A stretch of DNA of 64,000 bases from Rugalucina vietnamica (lineage: Eukaryota; Mollusca; Bivalvia; Lucinida; Lucinidae): the NCBI GenBank assembly GCA_964017185.1, contig OZ024878.1, positions 17,239,851 through 17,303,850 of the forward strand, written 5' to 3'. The notes below the pieces were generated by a model that did not search any database, had not been told where the DNA came from, and saw only the letters and a program-made list of their open reading frames with translations. Positions 41,272 through 54,785 of the stretch are shown here, piece after piece (the first letter of the stretch is position 1; each line of letters starts with the position of its first letter). The translations under genes were made by a program, and so were the position numbers.

Positions 41272-44200
41272 CTGAAAAAAATTATCAATACAAGGTAAGG
41301 ATAGAAACGCCATGAATTTATCAAAACTGAATGTACATGTAAAACATGTTGCATTGTACAAACCTCGGTTTGTGAAGACATTTGTGGATTTCACAGCCTG
41401 TTTGACCAGCCCTGCCAAACTGTCGCCTTTCTCTCCCCAACCATGCCCATACGCTTCCGCAGGGTACGCAGGCTCACCATGCTTTGGAATATCTAACCCT
41501 GTTATAGACAAACAAATCCTGTTAAATGAAATACAATATAGAATGACCGAACGATAAAATTATTTCAATGATCTGATGATAAAATAATGTAGTTTTCTCA
41601 TTGTTTCCGTTTTTCTATAAGAGAAAATTTGGGCAAACGGTCTGACTCATACAACTGACCGTCGCATTGGTATTTCACATACGCTCAGCTGGTTCAGATG
41701 TCTACTGGAATGACCTCCCTGGTTCTTTCCTCTCTTTAGCTGAACGATCATGATTATTGTATGTAAGTTTATTCTATTATGGTAGTCAGGGGCATCATTG
41801 TGAATGTCCGACCAAGTCCCATCGCCTGGTGTGATAGTGTTAGTTTGGCGTTTCAACAGCAAATTACTATATTCTGACTTAAATTCTTAGTAATAGCAAA
41901 CCAGTGATAAAAACATTGTGATGTCGTTTCAAAAGGGATTATAGTGCCATATGCATTTGACGATCGTGAAAAATAATGATCGTGGTACCAACACACTTGA
42001 ACAATGACAAGCAATCACGGAAACATGTATATATTTTAATATTCCGCCAAACTTTAGATTAAAAATAAGTACACGTTGATAGGTTACCTTTCATTTCATA
42101 ATCAAATGATACCCTGAGTATTCGTGCCTTCTTCATAGAGAAGAACATTATAATACAAAGCACCGAAGTCCAGGCAAATATTGTCACCATACCCGCCAAC
42201 TGCCAGCCGAGGTGCTGCAAAAAATAAAAGTAGTCACGTTTTGGAAAATAGCTACTCGGTTTATCGAATGCTCTTTTTGTAACACCACATATTTGTCGTT
42301 ATGTGGGCTTCTATGTAATGCCTTGGTTCTAGTTTGACAAGTTCCTGATGGAAGCTTCTTATATCTTTGCCACCATTTGAATTTGACGGATTACTGTACT
42401 GTCAGTAGCCAGAGATGTGAGAGGATAAATTTTACTTCATGATACATGTAATTAAGGTGGATATTCCACGGTCATGCTGTCTTGAAAGTCAGAGAAACAT
42501 GGGCAGTGGTCAAGTCAATCTAAAATACAAGGCTATTCCACAGGCAAGTTGTCTTTGATGGTCAGAGAAACATAGGCTGTGGCAAATTCAATCTTAAATA
42601 CAAGGCTATTCCCAGGCAAATTCTCTTTGAAAGTCAGAGAAACATGGGATGTGGTCAAGTCAATCTTGAAAACTTGGCTATTTAACAGGCAAGTTGTCTT
42701 TGAAAGTTAGAGAAACATGGGCTGTGGTCAAGTCAATCGTACAAACAAGGCTATTCCACAGGCAAGTTGTCTTTGAAAGTCAGAGAAACATGGGCTGTGG
42801 TCCAGCCAATATTTTATTTCACTTGAGTGTTTGAGTTTTTGTTTGAACGCAGTCATACTCACTATTCCGGAAGCTTTATTCCAGTTGTAAACTACACCAT
42901 AGTCTTTGGAGAAGAAAGCTAGAGCTATGACCCCGACAACACCGCCTCCAAAATGCACTGAAATTAAATCATAAGCATATAATTTATGATTCACAAATTT
43001 AAAGCACCATTTCGCTATATGATAAAGGCACACATATATCAGTCAGCGCGACTTGTTAATCGACATCTTTGCTGCTATCGGTTTCCATATGAGCAACAAT
43101 TCTGAGTTTAAAGAGGACAAGCCACGTGGTAATCATGTAAGCGCTCCCGCCCGGAATACCCATTGCACCCCTTGCACCCTACAATCACCTTCTGTGGCGT
43201 CCAGGGGGTCATCAATTCTTAGTTTCAATAGAGCAAGCCACGTGTTGATCATTTAAGCGGTCCCGCCTAGAATACCCATTGCATCCCTTGTACCCTACAC
43301 TCACCTGCAGTCGCATCCAAAGGGTCATCAATCCTGAGTTTAAATAGAACCAGCCACGTGGTAATCATGTAGGCGGTGCCGCCCAGGATACCAACCACCA
43401 TGGCAATATAGGACTCGTACTGGTTACAACCGGAGCAACTCGCAACCTGGCATTGGATATATGAAATCTTCGAAGCGTTGTAGTTGTGATGCAAGTCCAT
43501 GTAAGCACGTCCATGTAGTGTTTAAGCAAGTGCTTGTGACTATTATCTCTTAGATACGCCTTTCGTTTAAAAGGCTAAACCGTGTGACAACTGTTTTTAT
43601 GAAAAAGCTACATGTAGAGTATGAATGTATGATGTTGTCATTTTTGATAGAAAACTATGATCAGTAGTCTGCCCATTTGTAATCATAAGTTAAGACTCGC
43701 AAGTGTCATTAACGATTAATTGGAAAACAAAGGCTCCAAAGACATCAGAATACATGTAAAGCACATACCATGCCCGTTAAACAGCCGTTCAACGTCGTAA
43801 GATAACTCCATTTGCCGTCTCCAAAATATTTCGTTTTGTTCATCAACAATGTCGTAAAAGCCCCACCACATGCCGCCAACACAGTATTCTTTACGGCAAT
43901 AGAAACAGCAGCGCCATCTCCAGGACTAGCGATGCTGCCTTGAGAAGAGCCGTTGAAGGCGAAGAAACCAAACACCAGGATGAAACCACCTAGTGATGCC
44001 AACTGAAACACCAGTAAGAAAAAGGTACAAGTAGGCAAAGATCAGGAAAAGGCGCAATCAGAAAAAGATTCCCACTCCAAAAACCGAGGTGGGAAAATCA
44101 GGCACTTATACCATGAAACATGAGCAGCTATTTTCCCAATAGGTAGCCACTCAGTTACCTTAACTTAAATAAAACTATAAAAACACACATAGGGCGCCAA

Positions 44201-46668
44201 CAGCACATTTTTTTTAAAAAAACAAGACATAAAACAAAAAGAACCACCACAGAAGTATCGCCTTGGAACGATCAGTAACACAAAGTTACTGGCGAGCTTA
44301 AACCAGTTTTATAGGCGCCAAACCTCGCCCTCAGCTTCTGCAGTGGTTTTGTTATACAAAAATATAAACAAGAAATAAGTAAAATCATGTTAAGAAAATA
44401 TACATAGGTACCAACGTAAAACATGTATAACGGAAAGCAGGGCGAGCAGCTGTTGAAGGTCAGGTGGTCACAGTGCTGGATTGGACAGAACAAGTAAATG
44501 CAGAGGGCTAAGTGAACAGCCGAATGATATTCGGGTGGCCACAAAGTCACGCAACATGAAACGCATAATTGGAATAACCTTGATAAATTTGAACCACAAC
44601 AGAAGTACCGCCTTGGAACGGTCAGTTGTAAATAACTGGGGGGCTTAAACCGGTTTTACAGGCGCCTAACCTCACCCTCAGCTTCTGCAGTGGTTCATAA
44701 CATTTAGTTAGTTCTTCGGTCCTCGTGGTGAATCTCTAACTAGTCAATGAATCATCAAGAACAAAGCATTTATAAGCTGTGTTGCCACAAGGCAAAATTA
44801 TTTCAGTGTTCGCATGAAATGGTTTGGTTAGGCCTAACGGTCCATTTTTCAGTCGGGTTGTGGTGAACATAAAATGGTAGACACCGGTATTTTCACAGCT
44901 TGCTACATGTATTATGAATATATTAACAAAAAAATAAGACTATAATGTCGTTATAAATTCTATGTGCTAATTTGACATAAGTTTACGACGAAAGACCCCC
45001 CTCCCCCTGCCCGCTTACCGATCTCGAGCGTCCTTACAATTATTTAAATTAAAGCTAAGATGTATAACCTACCGGAACTGAGTGACCTTTGATGTCTAAT
45101 GGCATCTTTGTTTCTTTATCAAAGCGACCAATTCGAGGCCCTAGCGCCCAGGCTCCGACAAAAGCTGCTATACCACCCATCATGTGAACAACACCGCTCC
45201 CTGCAAAATCCTGAAAAATAGAGCAGTTTCTAAAGATATTGTAATATCTATGTTTATGTTACTGGCATTTAAAAATAATGGCAAACGTCCGAGCCGTTAA
45301 ACCCTGCCTGTTGGGCCTGAGAAATAGATGGGCTGCATTTGCCTCAAGGCAAAGTTTATTACTGACTACTGACTGGCCATCTGTTTACTGGCTAACTGCT
45401 CAGAAGGTCTGAGCTTGCCCAGGAAAAGTGTTTCATATCAAACCATTCACACACATTAATCCTATTTGGTTTGCTTGAATGGGCGGATAATTTTCCAAGC
45501 ACAACATACATGTTGGGTTGAAGCCCCATAAAATGGAAGCAACGTCCCGACATGGCCGTGGCTGTTGACTAGGACGCTTAACCACAACTCAATCAAACAA
45601 GCAAGAACTTGTGTCTGATGTACTAGAAAGTTACTTGACTATTTCTATTGAATCCCAAACAATCAGAACGCAAGAAAGGCATTTCGTATTGTAACATGAG
45701 GCTTCTTTACATACTAGTACCCAGAACTGACGTCAGACAAAGACTTGTGACATAAAAATGGAAATATTGTTAGCCATCGAAAAGTATTGAACTGAGTTAT
45801 TCAATTTAATGAATTATCCCATGCCTTCTGGTACCCTAAAAATGCATTGTAATGTGACAATTTTGATACCATCGAATGCATCGATACAGTTTTAGCCTCC
45901 CAGTTGGAAATAATGCCACCCATTTATGACGAGAAAACCCATATAAACCAACCAATTCACGTACATGTGAATGCAATCACGTGAACCTAAGCCCTGATAT
46001 TGATTAACAGTCGCAGGGTCCCCAGGGGCACATTTTAAAGCCACACAGTGCAGTTAAAATGCCAGCAGCATAATACGTAATTAAGGAAATAAATGAAATC
46101 AATCACAAGCTTCAAATCCCAACCGTATTAACCCATATTTGACGAATGGATTCTCCCATCGTTGTCAATTGGATGAGTCCTCTTTCGTTTTTAGGGGTGT
46201 TAGGAGTGTTTTTAATTGTTATTCCATTTTTCGATGAAAGTTTTCCAAGCAAACAGAATAGCCCCAGATGGGACGCCACATTCTGCGGCGTCACATCTGG
46301 GGCTATGCTGTTTGCCTATGCCCCACAAAGGGGACGCCAGGCTTAAATGAGTTAAAGAGGTAAAGCTTGATCATTTTAAGTAAGGCAACAAATAAGTATA
46401 CCGTACATGATAAGTTCCATGATTACAAACCCTTACAGCGAGTGAATTTCTTCCACTGCTCATTCTGCTGAAGTCGGTCCAACAGTTCCATGGTGCTTAT
46501 GATTGTGTTCAATGGCATGTGTCTCGAAATAAGGCTTTTAGTATAATCTTGTCAGAGTTTGAAGTTTTCACATGACAAAATGTCTGGTTATGAATCAGTG
46601 TCTGCATTCCCTGGATGACCGTATGGAAGACGGTCTTTCGAACATAATGCGTTATTTTTTAAATAGAT

Positions 46669-46701
<33 letters not shown>

Positions 46702-48011
46702 CATCATCATTATTATTATTATTATTTGTCCGATGTGTGTACTTGATGCCGATATTTTTGGATACCCCGTCTATATCGTAAGTACCTCCGTTCACCAAGA
46801 ATCCCTCATCTGCCAAGTGGGTAACAACAGTAATGTGTAGATAAAAAGTATTGATTTGTTTGCTTGCTTGAGTATTATCTGCTCTGAGTATCAAGTAAGT
46901 TTTCACACGACAAAAATGTGTACCTGATAGCCGATGGTCGTGGGTACCCCGTCTATATCGTAAGTACCCCCATTCACCAGGAATCCCTCATCCGCCCATG
47001 CCCAATGGGTGACGACTGGGTAAATAAAACCTGAAACACAACATTGTACATGATCTAAAACATAACAATTTTAATCAGTACTAAAAGGTCATTGCTTTTA
47101 GGGCTTGCGTATTTTATAGCAGGCTCAAAATCTTTCGAAAGAAAGTTTTGTGTTTATTAGAGGCACTCTTTTTTCCTAACGTTTCGGCATGTGATTGATT
47201 TCCTAACGTTTTGAAGCATGTGATTGATTTCGTTTAAAAGAAGCATGTGATTGATTTCGTTTAAAAGAAAGTTGTTTAATGGCGGACTCCAAATCGGGTC
47301 GCCTTGTGTTCTTCAGCTAAACACTAGTCTTGGACTTCCCGTTAACGACAATTTAAACCATGGAAGCGAAAGCTATGAATGAAAAAATATTGACTGGGAT
47401 ATTAGACCACAATAAAATCACAATAAGAAGCACATAAATAAATGTTCCGACAATGCCTTTTCTACTTGAAAATTATTGGATGTAACGTTGCCAAAGCGCA
47501 ATATAAAGACAACTGACTCGCGTTGTTTCCGTCGGTGTTCTGGAAGTAAGTGAAACGGATTGTGGGTTAGCTAGCTAATCTAGTGTGTGATACTTTATTG
47601 TATTTAAAGAATGATACTCTTTTGAAGAATTTGAAGAATAAAATTTCTTTTTGCTTGAATTTTTAGAAGTTCCGTTACATGCCTACACCTTTATGTACTC
47701 GCACTTACTATAAATTCATATAAACATATGAGCCCACGTACCTGTTATAAGTGAGCTGTATATCATATAGGCCATGAAATCACACCTCTCCGCCACAGCC
47801 CCGGACACAATAGTCGCCGCGGCTGCTGCAAACGTGTACTGGAAGAACCACTTAGCGTATTGGTCATCGGGGAGTTCCGAGTGAGCGAAGAAGGAGTAGC
47901 CGATGAAAGCGTTGCCTTTACCAAAGGCGAAGGCGTAGCCGAATATCCAGTAGACAACCCCGGCGAATACTGAAAGAAAAATAATGTAAAAAAAATCTAA
48001 CCCATGGTTAA

Positions 48012-48060
<49 letters not shown>

Positions 48061-51000
48061 TACTGTAAATGACCCAATGGAGACCAGGTTCCGAGGTTAT
48101 AAAACTTTTTTCATGCTCAACTCAGCTGAGCCTAAAATTTATCCTGCTCATAAATGTTAGAATGAGTAGCCGATGAAAGCGTTGCCTTTACCAAAGGCGA
48201 AGGCGTAGCCGAATATCCAGTAGACGACACCAGCGAATACTGAAAAAAAGTAAAAAAATCTAACCCATGGCTAAAATAATAATAATAACAATAATAATAA
48301 TAATAATTATTATTATAATAATAACATACTGTAAATGACCCAATGGAGACCAGGTTCTGAGGTTATAAAACTTTTTTCATGCTCAACTCAGCTGAGTCTA
48401 AAATTTATCCTGCTCATAAATGTTAAAATGCCAACAATTGTTGGCATTTTAACATTTAAGAGCAGGATAAATTACTAGTTTTTGAGTTTTGAACCTGAAT
48501 TTTTCACTAATTTTGATTATTTCAACATTTATGAGCAGTTGAAATTTCATGCTCAGCTGAGCTGAGATTGAAAAAAGTTTTATAACCTCGGGGCCAGAAG
48601 GGAGCAGAAAACAACCAGCTCTTTCATAGGAATGTTCTATCAAGTCTCATAATGTATCTATAGTTTAATAATATGGGCCACAACGTGAGAAAATGTACCT
48701 TCGAACAATTTATGGGTATTGGAAGAAACAATGTTACTTCGAATGTATAATGTTTTTAGAGTCTGTTAGTCTTTATTTGACCAGATTATTCAAGTTATTT
48801 TGTGAGTTATGACCAATTTACTGCATGAACCCTACAGACGTCATTGTCCTGAAAAATGACGTCAAAGTTGCGTAATACATTTCTACATATTAGTAGACCC
48901 TACACAATGTGGTGCCTTTGCTTAAAACTGTTTAAGCACTGGTCAGAACCTATTGTTAAAATAGAATCTAATCACCCCAACATTCAATCTGTCGACATTA
49001 TTTTGTCTATTTGTATGACGATACGGTTGCCATGGTTACCATTTAGCGATAGATATAGGAAACGTAAGAATATTATGGGCGAAAACAAGGGCAGATAACT
49101 CTAAATATTGAAAATAAATATGTTTTAAAACTCATTCACGTGGTAGTCCAGTGTTCAAATATAACAAATATATTGTTATTTCAAAAACGTGTATTACATG
49201 ATGTTTCTTTTTTCCGCTTTCTACTAGTAACGTCGGAATGTCCAAAGGTACATTTTGTCGCGTTGTGGTTCATATGAAATTGCATAGTTGTTCAAAACTA
49301 TCGTTAAGACAACAACTCGTTAAGTACATACGTATAAATGCCGTTAATTTTGAACAACTGGGCTCAGGAGGCAAATATTGTGTCAAGGTTGTGGGGTCAT
49401 GGCTCGCCAGATTAGTTAATAAATTGTGGCGTACTTGTTCTCAGATATAGGCATCAGTTCAAACATTATATATATTTTATTCACTCTGGATCCAGTTGTT
49501 CGAAATTAACGCCATCGTTATTTAACGAATTGGATTCGTTAAAATATCGAACATGATTTTACAAATAGTATATTATTTTTTATTGATAAAATGACGGTGA
49601 GAATTCGATTCTCACATTTTATCATTAAAAATAACAGTGTATTTGCTTATGTAGTCGGCATTTACCCAACGAGTTGAGAACAACGATGACATTATTTTAA
49701 GCTAACGAAGTTTTGAACAACTGGCCCCTTACCTGGTCTTTAACAGGACCGGACAGATGACGACAAGTGCAATAATTTAAAAGTGGAATAAATAAAAAAT
49801 TGAATTTTCTTTGCTGCATTTCTTGTTGCTGTTAATTGAAAGAAATCTCATCAATGTAGCACAATTATTTTGATTAATGATTGAGCCGCGACGCGAGAAA
49901 ACCGGTCTTCGGGGTTTCCGACTAGGTCCGACAAAAACCGGCCTGTACAGTCTCAGAAAAGAGCTAGAAGCTTGAAATTTCGGATTTAAGTAGAAGAGGA
50001 AATATACTATCCGTGTAGCGAAAACAAAGGCGCTGTTCAGCTTCGCGGTTACCGCGAAGCTGATCTGCGCCTTTGTTTTCGCATAGGCAAAAATCCGGTT
50101 TTCTCACGATGCGGCTCGATTGATATTCGATCCACTAGAGCTTATAGTTGGATTTCAATTTATTTTGCACTCTTCTTCTAATGGCACAACATTAAGTTTC
50201 AATATGCGACCTTCTTTGATTGATGTAATTTACTATTTTCATGAAAGATCGGATTTAAGTTTTAATATGAAAGGGCATACTACGTGAAATGACGCAAGTG
50301 CAGTTATTTGAACGACATTATTGTTTATCTTTAATTTTATAAGAGATTATTTTTGTGAGAAAATTTTTCCGTATACTGAAATAATTTTTTTTCGGAGCAC
50401 AGAAGATGGCTAGAAGCTTGCAATTTCGGATTTAGGAAGGAGAGAAATTGTACTATCCGAGTAATAAAAACAAAGGTGCTGATCTGCGCATTTGTTTTCG
50501 CAAAGGATCCGTTTTTGTTTTGTTTTTATTTATTTTCATGAGGCGGCTAAGTCATAACAAAACAAAGCAACAATAATGTTGAAAAATGATTTACAGTCAT
50601 TTGGTATGAAAAGGTCAATGATCGAAAACATTGTGAACAGGCTCGTTTTATTGAAATGATGTCCATGTAGAAAAAAAGTTTTAACTCGACCACTTTTGAC
50701 TAGAAATCACCGTTTTGCAAGAGGATTTTAAATAAAAAAATGATTTCTCAATTGAAAAAAAAAATCGTGCTTTGTCTGGTCTCATGTAGACAGAATATTT
50801 CCATCGGTATTCCGTTAAACCTCTTCATATGGAACGAGGTACCAAAGTGAAGCAGAGTGACAGTTAGCCAGCTGATCTAGGTCTCATGTAGTTGGTACAC
50901 CGTACATGTACATGTATAACAGAGGCATTATTCAAATGGTGCATAGGGAGTTTACAGTACATTCTTGGTCGTTATGGTAAATTTATGGTGATATTTAGGG

Positions 51001-54000
51001 GGAGGCGGCGCAATTGGGACCATAAGAAATAGACGGGCTGCTTGTGTCACCAAACAACTGGCCGACAACCTGATTACTGTTTAATCGCTTAGAAGGTTTG
51101 AGCCTGCCCAATAAAATGGTTTAGCCAAGCCATTCTTTAGTAGTTTGGTTTAGAGGTTATATACGAAGCATATTATAGATTTCATGTTATCCCAAATGTT
51201 CATGATGTTGGGTAGACTTCTCATTAAGTGGAGGCAACGTCTCGACATGACCATAGCTGTTGACTGGGATGTAATGAAAACAATCAAACAAACAAATTAA
51301 ACAATATATCAAGTGTAATTTACACTACATTAAATGAAAAAAAATGTTATATAGGCCATAAAATAGCATAAAGATGCTTACTAGAATCGAGGGCATTCTT
51401 GATGAGGATATTCGTTGTATTTTTGCTTCTCACTGCCCCAGCCTCTAGAAAGGCAAATCCTGCCTGCATGACTGAAAAATAATGGACAAATTTATACATG
51501 TAGTTTGGATAAACTTTCACTAACCCCGTAGAAAGTGATCCGGATCGTTACACGTGCTGTAATCTGTAAATTAAATCATGAAAATCAGACAAAAGGGGAT
51601 AGATCGCCAGAAAGACGGACGGATGCATGGACACGCGTATTATTTTCATGGACGCAGGCATACAAACAGACATGCACTTAAAACATTACTAATTGAGCCT
51701 GTGCATGAGAAAACCAACAATTTGGGTTTCCGACCAGGTCCAACACAAACCAGCCTGTACAAGCACAGAAGATGGCTAGAGGCTTGAAATTTTGGATTTA
51801 AGAAGAAGAGGGATTGTACTATCCGAGTAGCGAAAACATAGGCGCTGATCAGCTTCGCAGTTACTGCGAAGCTGATCTGCGCCTTTGTTTTCGCATAGGC
51901 AAAAATCCGGTTTTCTCACGATGCGGCTCAATTGATAAGCCTGACAATTGTCACCCACACAAAAAGTCGCTAATTTTCAACTTACAATATATGATAACGC
52001 CCATTGTGATCAAGAAAAACTGGTCCAAATTCTTTCTGGTCTCTTCTTGCAGCAAATGTAAAGTTTCCAACTGACTCGAAATGTTAGAAATGTTTAATGT
52101 AGACGAAGCCATTTTTTCTTTCAATTAAATCACTTATAATATACACAGAATAATTAAATTATTTAAGCCATCCACAGAATAGTGAAAATGGACGCACGAA
52201 TACAAATTCAGGTATTCCAGAATTGACTGACATGCACCATTTTTCAATTACAATTTCAATTAATGGGAAATGCTCGCGTCAAATACGTTCTGAGTTTCCT
52301 TCTATTGGAGTTAAGTACTATACTATAGGTGACTGATTAAGCAACACATATCAAATATGCAACTGTTACACGGTTTAAGTCCTAAAATGCAAGTCTACGA
52401 ACTTTATTAAAACAAAATGGTCACGAAAAATGAAAGAAAATGGTATATTGACAAACAAGGTTTTCCCACTTTTTCAACAATGAATATTTGCAATGCAATC
52501 ACAACAGTTTTCGAAACGAGCCGTGCTGCGAGAAACACGTTTTCGTGCTTTCCGTACGCCAGTTGTGAGGTCATAGTGCTAGCCAGATTCTTGATGAAGT
52601 ATTGTATATGTAGAAGTAAGATTTAACCATTTTCTATTAGCGCCTAACAAAACGCCCAATAGAGGCAGTGACCAGACTGCACTAATGCGGCCCAAATTTC
52701 TGTTGTCAACGTGTTTTGTCCAAAAATTGATCATTGTATAGATAGGCAATAAAATGATATCGTTTTGCCTTTGAGGCTTGACCGTAAATACTGTGACCGC
52801 GCAATGGTCCGTGGTGGGCAAAACATTTCGCATTTAATGTGTAAAAATAATTACAACGCTGACAGATATGCAATGAGAAAGTCTATATTCTAAAATGCAT
52901 TAGAATAAATCAGATCATAGATCAGCAGAGCAGATTGTGTGCCTGTTTTCCTGTGCAATTATTATGCTGTACAGTTTTTCATTTTATTAACTGTTGTTTT
53001 GTATAAGCTATATATTCGTTTATCACAAACTGATTTTGTCTTTCCTGGTTGTAAACACGGTCTCCACTGATTCAAGCCAGGACTGCTTCGGTACAGTCTC
53101 GCTCTGGTCAAATCAATTATGTACGGCGCCTATATATTGTCAGTAAATCTGTGTAAGGAATATAAAGTTCTGCAAAATAATAACGGTAAGCTGCAAGCTG
53201 AGCTAGATATTAAGTAAGCTATGTTGAGATTCCATTGTGTTTTCGCCTCAATAAGGACCCAAAATGTGCATACTTTTTATCCCAAGGTGCTGGGCATGAT
53301 GAGCTGAGTAAAATGTTTTCAACCGTGTTTCTGCTTTCTTAATATGCATATCGGGGTCAAAGAAATGACCCCTCAGTTAATATTAAGACAATCCTATCTA
53401 GCGATCTTAAGCAGTTTTACAGTGTGTATCATACTGGCTTCTGAGAAAGAAACAATACTTTTGTTTTAGTCTAAATGATTCACCTGCATGTACTGAACAT
53501 ATTAGTTCTGCATCTGATTGAAACTTCAACGACGATCTAATAGATGGGTATATCATATCAAAGTAAGAAAAAAGAATAAAAGTACCAAAATGATCAGTCA
53601 CAATAATAAGTAATTTGCTATCATAAATTTGTGAAATACAAGGTCGATAAAAACACATGGCTGTTTTTGATGAACTATGCACATGAACCTACTTATCCAT
53701 CAAATGTTTTTTCGTAATGTTGTGCTTTATGTAAACCTCAGAAAAAATAAACTTATTGTTATATCTACATCCATTTCTCTCTGTCGCTTGTAGAAAAAAT
53801 ACCAAGGCGATCAAATTTACAATCAATCCCATTACTAATCGTTCCAAGGTGTATCGGATGTGGTTCTATTTGTGTTTTGGGGTCGATTTTTTGTGTTGTT
53901 TGAACCTTATGACATTTTCATAGTTTTAGTTAAGCTCGGGTATTTGAGTGGCCGCCTTTTGGGAAATAGCTGCTCGTTCGGCTTACGATATGTTTTTTGA

Positions 54001-54117
54001 GTATTAGTACCTAATAATTGTCAATTTTTTTTGGAGTGGGAATTTGTTTCTGATTGCGCCTTTTCGTGACCACTGGGTACGTGTACCTTTTTATATTGTA
54101 AAACTTCAGGCCTACAT

Positions 54118-54164
<47 letters not shown>

Positions 54165-54738
54165 CAGAACAAAAATTGTGGGTACTCATTAGAACCGCAT
54201 CGACGAGTCGTGTTTCAAGCCAATGTAAGAAAACTACATGTAAGAAAATGTAAGAAAACTACAAAACAAAAATCACATGAAAATTTCCAATTTTCACTGC
54301 TGTGAATACCTGTATATTGTATGAGCATGTTTTCGTAATGAAGAATAAATCTACAAACATGTACCATTGCGCAAGAATAAGGTTCGGTAAGAACGAAACT
54401 GTATTTAGGAAAATGATGTTTGTACAAAGGCATGTATACTTCCGTTCTAGTCCTTTGTATCTCCACGGCATCAATTTTTATTTTCTTATGATAAATATGA
54501 TCAGTATGTACTTATAGAATAACATATATCTGAACAAATTAAAAAAGAGGACATGTGTCCCACAAACGCATGCACAAAGTATCAAAAGTAATTATACGGC
54601 AATTGGCTAGTACCAGTATACTAGTATTTCCTATTTTTCAGCATCATAGACATTTCTTCTACCTCACTTCAGTCACTTCAGTTATATTTATTTATTCGAT
54701 AAAACAGCGATTGCTAGTTAACTGGCAGAAGCCCATAT

Positions 54739-54785
<47 letters not shown>

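Noticed and set aside
41179..41364. Read-through C terminus of AMT beyond exon 10
   Set aside because: Open but without family similarity; a good donor and a T-rich acceptor with a stop and AATAAA after it fit splicing better. Not fully excluded.
46652..46906. A separate small gene encoding [13 protein letters not shown] and an Asn run
   Set aside because: It is the decayed AMT exon 4 copy running into an ATT microsatellite.
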